Source of the DNA: Phaseolus vulgaris
Lineage: Eukaryota; Streptophyta; Magnoliopsida; Fabales; Fabaceae
NCBI RefSeq assembly: GCF_000499845.2
Contig: NC_023749.2
Location: forward strand, 25,599,321-25,663,320
Reading direction: 5' to 3'
Length of the DNA: 64,000 nt
Shown: positions 1 through 10,133 of the stretch, in pieces
Position numbering within the stretch: the first letter of the stretch is position 1
Layout: the number at the start of each line of letters is the position of its first letter
The notes under the pieces: generated by a model
Told to the model about the DNA's origin: nothing
What the model saw: the letters and a program-made list of their open reading frames with translations, nothing else
Databases searched by the model: none
Program-made: the position numbers and the translations under genes

Positions 1-1938
1 TTCCATACGCAGATGATGCTGTCGGGAGGGTCAGACGCCGTGTATTGCAAGATGTTCGTGAACACGCTCTAGGGAACGGCGTTGGAATGGTTTGTGAGCC
101 TACCTAACGGTCACATAACCAATTTTCAGCAGTTCTCGAAGGTTTTCGGTGAGCAATACATCGTGAACAAGGCACCGCCCAGGGTGTCTTATGATTTGTT
201 TGATATAAGGCAGTACCAGGGAGAGTCCCTCAGAGACTACCTGAACCACTTTGGAGCGCAGATGGTCAGATCGCCGGCTAAAGATGAAGAAATGTTGGTC
301 TATGCATTCAAGAAGGGCGTGCTGCCAGGACCATTCTGCGAGGCCTTGATCAGGGCTCACCCTGCAACGTTTGCTGAGGTCAGGCGACTTGCGGTGGCTC
401 ACATCGCCGACGAGAGTGAGGTCGCTGAGAAGAGAGGGAGTGTGGCTCCCGCTAGGCCACGCGCCCAGACCAGGATCCAGCCGCAAAGGGTGCTGGAGAC
501 AGCGGCGGCGGCCAGGAAGGACCAGAGGACTCGCCATCCTTATGATAGGAGGAACAAGGGGAGGGGCCAGGGACGCCAGCAACCAGCACGCCGGGAATAC
601 AATCGCCCGCCTAAGCACAAGTTTGTTATGGGATTGGCGGACCTGATCGCCATTCCCAATATATCTGCTAGGTTGAAAGCGCCTGAGAAGGTGGGCGACA
701 AGGTGCTGGGACCAAAGCCAGACGCCTGGTGTGAGTTTCACTAGGGCTTTGGCCACACTTTGGACTCGTGTTTGTCCTTAGGGTATCAGCTCGATGATCT
801 GGTTAAGAGCGGGTTCCTAAATGACTATCTGCTGGACAAGAGGACAGGGGGAGCGTCGAGTTCCCAGCCAGCAGGAGGAGAAGCCCAGCAACATGAGATG
901 CCTATCCACGGGGAAATCCACACCATTGCAGGAGGCTTCTCAGGTGGTGGATGCACCGCATCGCAGAGAAAGAGGTACGCGCGGTCGGTAATGACAGTGG
1001 ATATGTTTGAAGATCACTCGCCGGAGGTGGACATTACGTTCACCTAGCAGGATCTTCGGGACGTTGTGCCCCATGACAACGACCCCATAGTCATTTCGTT
1101 GATTACGGCGGGAAGGAAGGTCCACAGAGTTCTGGTGGACCAGGGAAGCTCGGCAGACGTGATGTTCTGGCCGACTTTCACGCAGCTGGAGTTGCCCCTT
1201 GACCAGCTAAGGCCCTATGGAGGGTGCCTGTATGGGTTCGCTGGTGACCAGGTGGAGGTCAGGGGGTACATTGAGTTGAGAACCACGTTTACAGATGAGG
1301 CTGGTTCGAGGACGGAGAAAATCAAGTACCTCATTGTAAACGCTCCTTCAGCATACAACATCCTGTTGGGGAGGCCCACGCTTAACAGGATAGGCGCTAT
1401 ACCGTCGACTCGGCACATGAAGGTGAAGTTGCCGTCTATGGAGGGAGTGGTGATCACGATCAAGTCTGATCAGAAAGAAGCAAAAAAGTGCTATGAGAAT
1501 AGCCTGAAAAACAAGAGATCAGTGAGTTATGTAACAACCACCCCACCTCCTGGTGTGAAGCCCAGATCGACGGTAACAGAAGAGACCGCCGGAAGGGACG
1601 TGGAGATGGTGGACGCTGAGCTGGGGGAGGGGAACGCTGGTCTGGAGGAGGAAGAGGCGCGGAATCGCCCTGAGGAAGCGAGAGAGCAGGGAATTGCCAG
1701 GGCGGTGATCGCCAGCGAATCCAGGCCAAAACCTGTCGAGCAGTGGCTCGAGAAAGAGATCGGGGGAAAGATCTTCAAGCTGGGAAGATCTCTGGAGGTC
1801 GAGCTCCAAGACTAGATCGCCAAGGTGATTGAGCGGCATCTGGACGCGTTTGCATGGTCCGCTTCGGACATGCCCGGGATTGATCCCGACTTCTTGTGCC
1901 ATTATCTGGCGATGGACAACTTGGTGAGGTCGGTGTGA
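1..1938 (+). pseudogene. gag and protease part of the element A polyprotein, broken by five stops
   Basis: Gag forms the particle shell and the protease cuts the polyprotein. The open frame (codons starting at 1, 4, 7 and so on) carries the gag core (to about 290), a basic linker, a CHHC-type zinc knuckle at about 730-775 and a retropepsin with a D-Q-G-S active site near 1135-1150. The C-terminal LLGRPT motif is at about 1363. Stops in this frame are at 70 (TAG), 742 (TAG), 1045 (TAG), 1813 (TAG) and 1936 (TGA). Comparison with B shows four of the five arose as CAG to TAG or CGA to TGA. The fifth, at 1045, is AAG to TAG. The frame is otherwise undisturbed, so decay is by point mutation. Confidence 0.92.
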
Positions 1939-4900
1939 CAAAGAAGAAGAAAGTTCAACGAGGAAAGGAGGCAGGCGATTAGAGATGAAACACAGAAACT
2001 CCTTGCTGCAGGCCACATCAGGGAAGTCCAGTACCCTGAATGGCTGGCGAATGTCGTGCTGGTGAAGAAGAATAACGGGAAATGGCGCATGTGCGTCGAT
2101 TTCACTGACCTGAACAAAGCTTGCCCAAAGGATTCGTATCCTTTACCAAGTATAGACGCCCTGGTGGACAGTGCTGCAGGGTGTAAGTTGCTGAGTTTCC
2201 TGGATGCCTTCTCGGGGTATAACCAGATCAAGATGCATCCCATGGATGAAGAGAAGACAACCTTCATGACGGAGAGGTCGTGCTATTGCTATAAGGTGAT
2301 GCCGTTTGGGCTGAAGAACGCGGGGGCCACGTACCAGAGGCTGATGGATCGGGTGCTTGCACCGATGATGGGAAGGAACGTGCAAGCGTATGTCGATGAC
2401 ATGGTCGTGACCTCGCCGGAAAAGAGCAAGCACGTTGCGGACTTGGAAGAATTGTTCACAACGATCGCCAAGTTCAGATTAAAGCTGAATCCAGAGAAAT
2501 GCATTTTCGGCGTGGAAGCTGGGAAGTTTTTGGGTTTCCTCTTGACTGAAAGAGGTATAGAGGCCAACCCTGATAAGTGCGCCGCCATCTTGGCGATAAG
2601 GAGCCCAGCTACGGTGAAGGAGGTTCAACAGCTAACAGGTCGGATGAGGAGCCCAGCTACGGTGAAGGAGTATCTGGCGAGCCCGCCGATTTTGTGCAAA
2701 CCGCTGGTGGGAATCCCTCTCAGGTTGTATTTTGCTGTAACTGAGAGGGCGGTGAGTGCGGTGCTCGCCCAAGACCAAGATCAAGCTCAGAAGCCTATTT
2801 ATTTTGTCAGTAAGGTGTTGCAGGGCCCCGAAACGAGATATCAGGCCCTGGAGAAGGCTGCGCTGGCTGTGGTGTTTTCGGCGAGGCGGTTGCGCCACTA
2901 TTTCCATAGCTTCACCATACTGGTGATGACTGACCTGCCCATCCAGAAAGTTTTCAAGAAGCCCGACGTTGCGAGAAGGATGGTGAAATGGACAGTGGAG
3001 CTGTCAGAGTTTGACATCAAGTATGAGCCCCGAGGCCCGATCAAGGGGCAAATCTTTGCAGACTTCGTGGTCGAGCTCTCGACTGAGGCGGCACGAGTTG
3101 AGGGGGACGGCTTCCGTTGGGTACTCTCGGTGGATGGATCGTCGAACCAGCAGGGTAGCGGTGCTGGAGTCATTTTAGAAGGGCCCAATGGCGTGCTGAT
3201 CGAGCAATCTTTGAGATTCGCCTTCAAAGCCAGTAACAATCAAGCAGAGTATGAGGCGCTGATCGCCGGAATTTTACTGGCCAAGGAGATGGGTGCTAGG
3301 GTGCTGATGGCTAAGAGTGACTCGCTGCTAGTCACAGGGCAAGTAACAGGCGAGTTCCAGGCTAAAGATCCACAAATGGCGGCCTATCTGGAATTTGTGC
3401 AGGAGTTGAAGAGTTCCTTTGCCTCCTTTGAAGTAGTGCATGTGCCCAGAGAGCAGAATGCCCGAGCTGACTTGCTAGCTAAGCTCGCCAGTTCAGGCAA
3501 GGGGGGTAGGCAGAGGACGGTGATTCAAGAAACTCTGAAGACGCCGAGAGCATTTGTGGCAGTTCACCTGGTCCTTCAGATAAGCAAGTCGACGGAGAAA
3601 ACAGCGAGAAGCCATAAGTCCCTGACGCAAGAAACTCTGAGATCGCCGAGAATTAGAGCATGTCGGGGAGAGAAGGTAAACGTGATGCAGGTCTGCGCTA
3701 CCCATGAGCCAGACACTTGGATAACACAATACAAGCGGTGCCTGGCAGATGGCCTTCTCCCACTGGATCCGACTGAGGCTAGGAAGGTAAAGAAGAATTC
3801 TAGCAAGTACACCCTGATTGATGGCGATCTGTACAAGTTTGGGTTCACTCACCCGCTCCTGGAATGTATACATGGCGAGAAGTGCACGAGAATCATGGCG
3901 GAGCTCCACGAAGGTATATGTGGAAGCCACGTCGAGGGTCGAGCTCTGGCCGCAAGGACTCTCCGTGCAGGCTACTACTGGCCAACGATGAGAGAAGACT
4001 GCAAGAAGTATGCGCAGTGTTGCAAACAGTGCCAACAGCACGCCGATTGGCATAAGGCGCCTCCCGAGGAGTTGAAGTCGATTTACAGCCCTTGGCCGTT
4101 TCATACGTGGGGAATCGACATCCTGGGACCTTTTCCGCTGGCGATCAGGCAGATGAAGTACTTGGTGGTGGCAATTGAATATTTCACCAAGTGGATCGAA
4201 GCAGAACCAGTGGCCCAGATCACCGCACACAAGATCGAAGGTTTCGTGTGGAAGAACATCGTGTGCCGGTTTGGAGTGCCTAAGCGCCTGGTGTCGGACA
4301 ATGGGACTCAATTTGCAAGTCACCTATTGAAGAAGCTTTGCGAAGGGGTGGGAATTCAACAAGTGTTTGCATCCGTCGAGCACCCTCAGACAAATGGCCA
4401 GGTGGAGTCAGCTAATCGGGTGTTGTTGAGAGGTTTAAAGAGAAGGCTAGAAAAAGCCAAGGGAAGCTGGGCTGAGGAGGTGCCCCGTATAGTCTGGGCA
4501 TACCACACCACCGAGCAGTCAGGAACCCATGAGACCCCGTTCAGTTTGGTCTATGAGTGTGATGCGATGATTCCAGTAGAGATCCAGAAGAGCTCGCCGA
4601 GATTCCAGAACTTTATAGAGGAAGACTCGAATGAAGAGAGAAGGCTGAACCTGGATCTACTGGACGAAGTCAGGGAAGAGGCATGTTTGAAGGCTGAGGC
4701 GGTGAAGAGAAGGATTGAACGAAGGTACAACTCGAAGGTGATGCCAAGGCAATTTAGAGAAGGCGACCTGGTGATGAGAAAAGCCCACCAGTACGAGATG
4801 GAGAATAAGCTGTCGCCTAAATGGACGGGACCGTTCAGAATAACCGAGGCGCTCGGGAACGGCGCCTACCGCTTAGAGACGCTGGAAGGAGGGGCGATTC

Positions 4901-4944
4901 CTCGCACCTGGAACGCCACGCACCTGAAGTTGTACTATAGTTAA
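1939..4944 (+). pseudogene. pol of element A: RT, two RNase H domains, integrase (RT-RNase H junction deleted)
   Basis: Copies the element's RNA into DNA and inserts it. The frame continues from gag and stays open from 1939 to the stop at 4942-4944. RT carries the Y-V-D-D catalytic box at 2389-2400. The usual RNase H runs about 2700-3090 and the archaeal-type RNase H about 3127-3500 (acidic residues in VDGSS, AEYEAL, KSDS and RADLL). Integrase has a zinc-binding end near 3845-4050, then catalytic Asp near 4118, Asp near 4298 and Glu at 4405-4407. Next to B and E, about 42 codons between RT and RNase H are replaced by an 8-codon duplication (see 2599-2670). The long frame is open but the product is probably inactive. 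Confidence 0.92.
2599..2670 (+). repeat. 24-bp direct duplication marking a pol deletion in element A
   Basis: The same 24 bp occurs at 2599-2622 and 2647-2670 with 24 bp between. The second copy sits where B and E have about 42 codons of the RT connection region. The net loss is about 102 bp and the frame is kept. This looks like an aberrant strand switch during reverse transcription or repair, guided by the shared AAGGAGTA-like sequence. Confidence 0.85.
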
Positions 4945-5001
4945 GAGCTTTGTAAGTAAAGACAAACACAAGTTATATTACAATGTCTCTGATAAAACAG
5001 T

Positions 5002-5060
5002 TTGAAGGGGGCACTCTTTTTTCCCTAAGGAGGGTTTTTAATGAGGCCACCCAATAAAAG
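5002..5060 (+). promoter_or_regulatory. Conserved 3' motif just downstream of the pol stop (A)
   Basis: A block with GGGGGCACTC, a TTTTTTCCCT/AGGGTTTTTA short inverted repeat and CCCAATAAAAG follows pol by about 60 bp. Nearly the same block follows pol in B (26852-26912) and E (50233-50289, opposite strand), although the sequence around it varies. It ends in an AATAAA, so it could act in 3'-end formation. Function is inferred from conservation only. Confidence 0.55.
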
Positions 5061-5187
5061 AAGAGTTTTCGAAGTATAAGGCGTTTTCAGATTGCATGCT
5101 TGCTGTTTTCCAAAAAGTTTTGAAGAAAGACCTTGTCACTTGTACGTGACTCAAGGCGAGTTAAAGATATATTGCATGCTTTCTAAA

Positions 5188-5328
5188 AAGTTTTTAAGTC
5201 CTCATCGTTTTTCGGCGATTGGAGGCAGCAGTTAAAGTTTTTAAGTCCTCATCGTTTTCCGGCGATTGGAGGCATCAGTTAAAGTTTTTAAGTCCTCATC
5301 GTCTTTCGGCGATCGGAGGCACCAGATG
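5188..5328 (+). repeat. 47-bp tandem repeat, three copies (element A 3' region)
   Basis: Three head-to-tail units start at 5188, 5235 and 5282. Each contains TCCTCATCG and CGGCGAT, which can pair as a small hairpin. The same unit occurs about two times in B (27043-27135) and about six times in E (49838-50110). Confidence 0.9.
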
Positions 5329-5408
5329 AAAGACCTCAACGCCCTCGCGCGTCCTGAGGCAAGTTAAAGACCTCCTCGTCACTGAGCGAGTGCAGGCAAG
5401 GAAGAGCG

Positions 5409-5602
5409 AAAAGTCCTCAGTGTCTCTGGGGGCGAGAAGATGTAACCCCTGGGGCAATGTAGAGGCACCAGTGAAAAGTCCTCAGTGTTTCTGGGGGCGA
5501 GAAGATGTAACCCCTGGGGCAATGTAGAGGCACCAGTAAAAGTCCTCAGTGTTTCTGGGGGCGGGAAGATGTAACCCCTGGGGCAATGTAGAGGCACGAG
5601 TT
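5409..5602 (+). repeat. 64-65-bp tandem repeat, three copies (element A 3' region)
   Basis: Units begin at 5409, 5474 and 5538 and share AAAAGTCCTCAGTG and GATGTAACCCCTGGGG. B has three related copies (27207-27417). This belongs to the hypervariable region between pol and the antisense gene. Confidence 0.88.
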
Positions 5603-5708
5603 AAAGACCTTCTCGCCTATGAGCGAGTTCAGGCGAGTTAAAGACCTTCTCGCCTATGAGCGAGTTCAGGCAAGATAAAATCCTTCTCGTCTCGAACGAG
5701 TTCAGGTA
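5599..5708 (+). repeat. 37-bp tandem repeat, three copies (element A 3' region)
   Basis: Units start at about 5599, 5636 and 5673 and share CCTTCTCG and GAGCGAGTTCAGG. A diverged earlier copy lies at 5362-5400. The array continues the repeats to its left. Confidence 0.85.
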
Positions 5709-6290
5709 TGGTGTAGAGGGTGAAAGAAGTTCGGAGGGTGGCTAAGGTAGGTTCGAAGAGAACGCCTAGCCACCCGGTCTCTTGCTCTGAAGCACAAGGA
5801 GGTAGAGAAGGATCCGAAAGGCGCCTCTACCCCCAGATGAAAGAGCAATGGCCAAGGTGTGAAGGCAGGAAGAAGCTGGTGTCGCCAAGAGTCTCTGGCG
5901 ACCAGGAAACGTTCAAGCAATGGCGAGAAGTCAAAGACCCGCTTGATGGAGCAAATCGGGTGTAACGACGTCATAAAGCCAGGGGTTGAGTTAAAGTCCA
6001 TTGCTTGGAGTATCATTTTACGCTAAGGTTCATTGCCTTAAGTTTGCGAGTTGATAAATGTGATTATTATTCGAAGTTGAGATGGTTCGAAACGGCTAAG
6101 TACAAGATCATGCCTACGAGATTATTAAGTTATTTCTTCGACGCAAATTACGCAAGGAAAGTTAAAGGTAGACGAAGAGGTTACAAGAAAAGATGCAAAG
6201 GTAATTTCATTAAGTAAAGTATCAGCTGGAAAATACGCGTACAAGAAAATACAAGGGAAAGGCACGAAGGTAGCAGATGGAGAGAATCGA
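5709..6290. other. Non-coding spacer between tandem repeats and antisense gene (A)
   Basis: The 5720-5965 part matches B (27500-27740) and, inverted, E (49220-49370), so it is a conserved element segment. No credible ORF is seen. It should contain the 3' ends of the sense transcript and of the opposite-strand gene, which converge here. Confidence 0.6.
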
Positions 6291-7792
6291 TTAGTCTTCA
6301 GCGGGAACCACTTTTCCATCCACTACCTCGTTATCAAGAGACACCATGTTGAGGTCCAGGTCGGGGAACAAGCAGGCAAATTGTTCCCGCGCAGCTTCGA
6401 ATCCAGCAGCCAGAATTTGAGCAGAGTTCAGCTTGAGTTCTTCAATCTGCTTCTGAAGTTCCTCAATCCGTTTCTTGAGATCTTCAGTTTGCCCTTTCAG
6501 CTCCTTATTTTGTTGCTCCAGCTCTCCAACCTGTTTCTTGAGTTGTTCATTGGTTTCTTGAGCCTGGAGAAGGTCGTCAGCAACCTTCTTGGATTCTGCT
6601 TGCGCTTGTCCCAATTCGGCTTCAGCGAGCTCAGCCATGGCGTCATCCCTCGCCTTTTCCACCTTTCCAAGGAGGGTCTCTCGGTCGGCTGACCTTTGCT
6701 CCAATTTCTTCACCTTGACGGCGTCAGTTTTTATGAGAGCCTCCAGGTCAGCCACCTTGACGCGATAAGGAACAATCTTGCTCTCCAGTTCAATTTTTTC
6801 TTGAGCCAGTTGCTGCACCTTATGGCGGAGATCAGTGGCCTCCTTGCGTGCCAATCTGAGCTCAGTGCTCATTGCGTCTTCTACTCGGGAGTGCTCAATC
6901 TCCGCGAGTGTCAAGTTGAAGGACAACTTCTCCACCTCAACCTTCATGGTGCTGTTCTCTGTTCTGAGGTTGAAGAGGTCGTCCTGGAGCTTCCTGGTGG
7001 AGCTCTGCACCGCCCTAGTTATGATGGCGGGAATGTCTTCTGCTATTGTCTTCAGCTTAGCAGATAGAGGCTCCCACATCCTCGTGACCTCGAGAGGGAG
7101 GTTTGCGGCTTGGAGAGGCGCTGGTGGGGCCTGTTGTTGGTTTCCGTCGCCACCTTCTTTAGTTGGTTCTTCAATGGGTACTTCTGCTCGTGGTGGCGAC
7201 GTCGGGGACTCGGTGATCAAAATCGGAGAGATGTGGGCAACCTCATCCCCGATTGGAGCGGCATCCGCAGCTGAGGCGTTAGAAGGAGGACCCCCTCCAG
7301 CTGATACATATGGCGTGGAGGCGCTTGGGGGGTCCTCCAAGAAATTGTCTTCAGCGGCCTCGACCGCGGGTGGCGCAGTTGCCAACGGAATGGCTTGGAC
7401 TGGGGAAGCGGGAGCTGGTGGAGATGGCATTGTTGGAGGTGGAGCAGGCGTGGATGGCGGTGTTGAGATTGGAAGAGGGGGTGGGGCAGACGGTGAAGAA
7501 GGTGCCACCCTCTTCCTCTTTGTAACGAGGCCATCTTCGGTGACCTCGTCATCTTCTTCCTCCTCCTCGTGGACTATCTGGGGAGCTTTTCTCTTAGGCC
7601 TTTTGAGGACAAGCTTCTTACGTTGGGCGGCGGGCTGGACATCGGAGGGAGCTGGGCCCTTAGGTGGCGATCGACCCTGGGTGACGGCGATCTCCACCAC
7701 CGAATTCGGTACTGTTTGAGAGCCCGTCGCCAGCCCGTGGGTTCGGGCGAGCGCCCTCAATTCAGCGAGCATACCCTTGCCCAACATGTTAT
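6291..7792 (-). CDS. Antisense gene of A, last exon: Pro-rich and coiled-coil protein
   Basis: Read on the - strand, this exon begins at an AG acceptor (7794-7793), codes D-N-M-L-G-K at its start and ends with the stop at 6291. The ATG at 7782 or an upstream ATG could also start a separate ORF. Parts in order: a short Leu/Ala-rich start, a basic KRPKRK patch, an acidic run, a second basic TKRKR patch, a Pro/Ser/Ala-rich linker of about 150 residues, then about 250 residues of heptad-rich coiled coil. The end is a conserved tail (G-F-E-A-A-R-E-Q-F, then F-P-D-L-D). It is open throughout although the sense gag-pol is broken. Function is unknown. The basic patches suggest the nucleus and the coiled coil suggests self-association. 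It joins in frame to the exon ending at 7970. Confidence 0.82.
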
Positions 7793-7969
7793 CTGCATAG
7801 AACGAAAATGCATGGGTTAACTCAGAGAGAAAATAAGTGCATAAGGCAGTATGCAGCAAAGCAGATGATCAGTGCAGAAAAATAAAACCAAAGTCTTGCG
7901 CATAACGCACAAGACGCCCAGAGACAGTTAAACAGAAGCAGTATTAAAACAACAGTTTAAATGTTCTAA
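7793..7969 (-). other. Predicted intron 2 of the antisense gene (A), 177 nt
   Basis: On the - strand the donor is ATAG|GTTAGA and the acceptor TATGCAG|ATAAC. Removing it joins the two ORFs in frame (phase 1, forming an Asp codon). The same borders and phase occur in B, E and the second F copy, with G and F also matching in phase. Without splicing the first ORF stops at 7966-7968. Confidence 0.75.
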
Positions 7970-8730
7970 CCTATTCGAATTTCGAGTTGGTCCTCGTAGA
8001 ATTCGAAGCAGATCAGGGTGGTGGTAAGGAAAGTGATGTTGGCATCCGCCACCCTTTTCCAAAAAAGGCAGAGATCTCTGTCCAACGCTCCCATGCTATC
8101 AGGACTTCTGGGTCTCCTGAAGCAGCTCTTGGACTCTTTCTTCCCCTTGTCCACCCAGTACAAGGGGAAGCCATCGAGTAGGGAGGCGTCTTTGTCGTTA
8201 GGGCGCACTTGGATGAACTTCCCTTTCCAGTCTTTATACGATTGCTGGAAGATGGCGAAGATTGACCTCCCAGCAATCGCATTCAAGCTAACCCACAGGC
8301 GGTCTCCTGGGTGCTTGGCTTCAAAGAGAAACAAAAATACGTCTACAGATGCGGGCAACCCCAGATGGTCGCACATCACTTGGAACGCTCGCACAAACGC
8401 CCAGCTGTTGGGATAGAGCTGGGCGGCGGCGATGTTGAGCTCGGTAAGGAGCTCCCTTTCGAAACGGGTGAAAGGGAACTTGAGCTTCACCTTCTTGAAT
8501 AAGGTTGTGTAGACGAAGCAGAAGGGCCCGTCAGCGCTCACCTTATCATCAGCACACACGGGCAGATCGGGGGGGCAAGTTGGAGTCGCCTGGGCCAGGT
8601 TGGGGCGGGAAGGTGTAGGCCTCTCAGCCTGGGAAGATGAAGCACCGCGTGCTCGCGGTGGGATGAGTGCTTGAGAAGAGGGGTGTCGCGATGAAGGAGG
8701 AGGATTCGGGGTGATCTTTGAGCGGGTCAT
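7970..8730 (-). CDS. Antisense gene of A, first coding exon: Transposase_28-like (gypsy-type) domain
   Basis: Begins at ATG 8730-8728, eight bases after a TTTGCAG acceptor. The start is Ser/Pro-rich. The core matches what I know of Pfam Transposase_28 (putative gypsy-type transposon domain): a basic LRFPFTRFERELL-like segment, then Q-L-x-P-N-S-W-A-F and a leucine-rich helix with F-L-F-L-F-E-A-K. No biochemical role of this domain is known to me. The exon has 761 nt against 943 nt in B and E because an in-frame 183-bp block is missing after about residue 50. The ORF would run four more bases to a stop at 7966 if unspliced. No stop interrupts it. Confidence 0.8.
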
Positions 8731-8738
8731 TCTCGAAG

Positions 8739-8971
8739 CTGCAAAGGAAGAAGAAAAGGAAAAATGATCAGGGTTCGCAGAGGCTGACTCGATCGTGGGA
8801 GAAGGGTGGAAAGCGAACGAACGAAGGTTCGTTGCGACGATTGACGAAGCCCTAAGTTACGCAGAAGGAGAAATGGAAAAAGAAACCCACAGCGTATGCA
8901 CCAGACAGTTACAGGATGATGCGAAACGGTTAAAATGCAAGAAAAACCAGTGGAAGAAGGAAAGTAGGTAC
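8739..8971 (-). other. Predicted 5' UTR intron of the antisense gene (A), 233 nt
   Basis: On the - strand the donor is ATCATCAAAAG|GTACC and the acceptor a pyrimidine run then TTTGCAG, eight bases before the ATG. Element E has the same arrangement, also 233 nt (45933-46165), and B has 232 nt (30685-30916). The stretch from 8972 to 9315 would hold the untranslated first exon and promoter. I see no clear TATA box there. Confidence 0.65.
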
Positions 8972-9315
8972 CTTTTGATGATCAGGAAGACGACGAAGGA
9001 TGATGGTGATTCAGAATGTTGGAGGGCGCTGAGAGTTTTTTGCAGGAGGAAGTTAGAGCGTTTGTGAATATGAAGAAAAGTGATGGAACAGTGTGGAGTG
9101 AAAATGGGTTTAAGAGTTTTTTCGAAATGGGTTTGGGAAGCGCAAACGGTAACTGAAGGTAGCCGTTGATGAAGCCACGTGTCGAACGATGGGTGAGGGG
9201 TTTGGTGGAGCGTCAGAGAAGCAGAAGGTACAACCGCTTGGAATTCTGCGTCAGTGCCACGTAGACCGGTGTTGACGTGACTCTTCTAGTCTTTTCGCTG
9301 GACAAGTCTTCGCTT

Positions 9316-9331
9316 AAGACTGGGGGGCTTG
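9316..9331 (+). promoter_or_regulatory. Polypurine tract of A
   Basis: AAGACTGGGGGGCTTG abuts the LTR start TGTACC. It primes plus-strand DNA synthesis. The identical 16 bases abut the 3' LTRs of B, E, F and G. Confidence 0.9.
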
Positions 9332-10128
9332 TGTACCGCCCTGGTAGTCGGAAGTGATGACGTGGCATCCAGCTACAGTATAGGCGTGTTGACAAGGCGC
9401 CAGGTTGGCAGAAGGGAAGGAAGTCGAGGGGCTCGTGAAGTCGCCAATTATTAAGTTGGCGTGTTCCGATCTCCAGCATACCAGAACCGGCGATCACCCG
9501 GTTAAAGATGAAGTCGCCAGATGTAAACTCAGGCGACCTAGTGATTGGAGATCGCCAGAGCAAGCACATCGCCAGAGATGAAGGTGGTGCAGATTATGAA
9601 GGCGGCCGGCGAGACCACAGGGAAGGTGTACGAAGGCACCCTAACTCGCCAATTCCAGTAGAGATCGCACTCCCAAGTTAGCTATGCACTGGGCAGTACC
9701 ATGCATAAGTAACTTAGCAAAATGAGAGTAGAAGCAGCGCCCAAGTCAAGGAGGCTCCAGATGAAGGCACGTGTACGACTAGATGTGAGCCATGTGTCCA
9801 AGTCTGTAACTGTCAGGAGAGAGAAAGTAACCAGGTATATAAGAGTTCTCAACGAACTTTCTGAGGTACGCGCGTTCAGATTACACTCTTTACGCTTGCG
9901 AGTTATAGAGCTTACTGTGAGAGAGAATTTGCACGGTTCCTGTTCTCTTAGTATTTGGTGATTCGGTCACTGACTTGGGCGTTGGAGTGCGATCGGCCGC
10001 AGCGGCGCCGTTCTGTTCCTTTGCAGGTTCTTGAGGTGGATCTCGAAGAGGAACGGAGGTTTGAAGCGGTGCGCACGTCGATCCCTTGACGAGGCAGTTT
10101 CCAGCGTTCCGGTCGACAGGCAGGATCA
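9332..10128 (+). repeat. 3' LTR of element A (797 bp)
   Basis: Starts TGTACCGCCC and ends GGCAGGATCA, the same ends as the LTRs of B and (inverted) E. It is followed by AGTAG (10129-10133), the presumed target duplication. A TATA box lies at 9836-9843. Confidence 0.93.
9836..9843 (+). promoter_or_regulatory. LTR TATA box (A)
   Basis: TATATAAG in the middle of the LTR, at the same place as in B and E. The transcript would start about 30 bp downstream. Confidence 0.7.
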
Positions 10129-10133
10129 AGTAG

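Larger units (their letters stand above)
1..10128 (+). mobile_element. Element A: Tat-lineage Ty3/gypsy LTR retrotransposon, 5' end outside the window
   Basis: Order seen: gag, protease, RT, RNase H, archaeal-type RNase H and integrase on the + strand; a conserved 3' motif; tandem repeats; a two-ORF gene on the - strand; a polypurine tract; the 3' LTR. The second RNase H (from about 3130) after the normal RT-RNase H is the hallmark of the Tat/Ogre group. The window opens inside gag, so the 5' LTR and leader are not visible. The right end is exact: the 3' LTR ends GGATCA at 10128, followed by AGTAG (10129-10133), the expected 5-bp target duplication, whose partner is off-window. The element is closely related to B and E. 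Gag-pol is disabled by stops and a deletion. Confidence 0.93.

Noticed and set aside
100..756. Long ORFs antisense to gag and pol (for example 100-756, 3493-4323, 25247-25915, 51064-51801)
   Set aside because: They are mirror frames of the polyprotein, lie on its opposite strand base for base, share no motif of known families and recur only because gag-pol recurs.
5409..5602. CRISPR-like spaced repeats
   Set aside because: The units are head-to-tail without unique spacers, in a plant retrotransposon 3' region. No cas genes are present.
6835..7719. Gly/Ser-rich ORF on the + strand in A (and 29190-29552 in B)
   Set aside because: Shadow of the Pro-rich linker of the - strand antisense exon; composition simply mirrors Pro/Ala codons.
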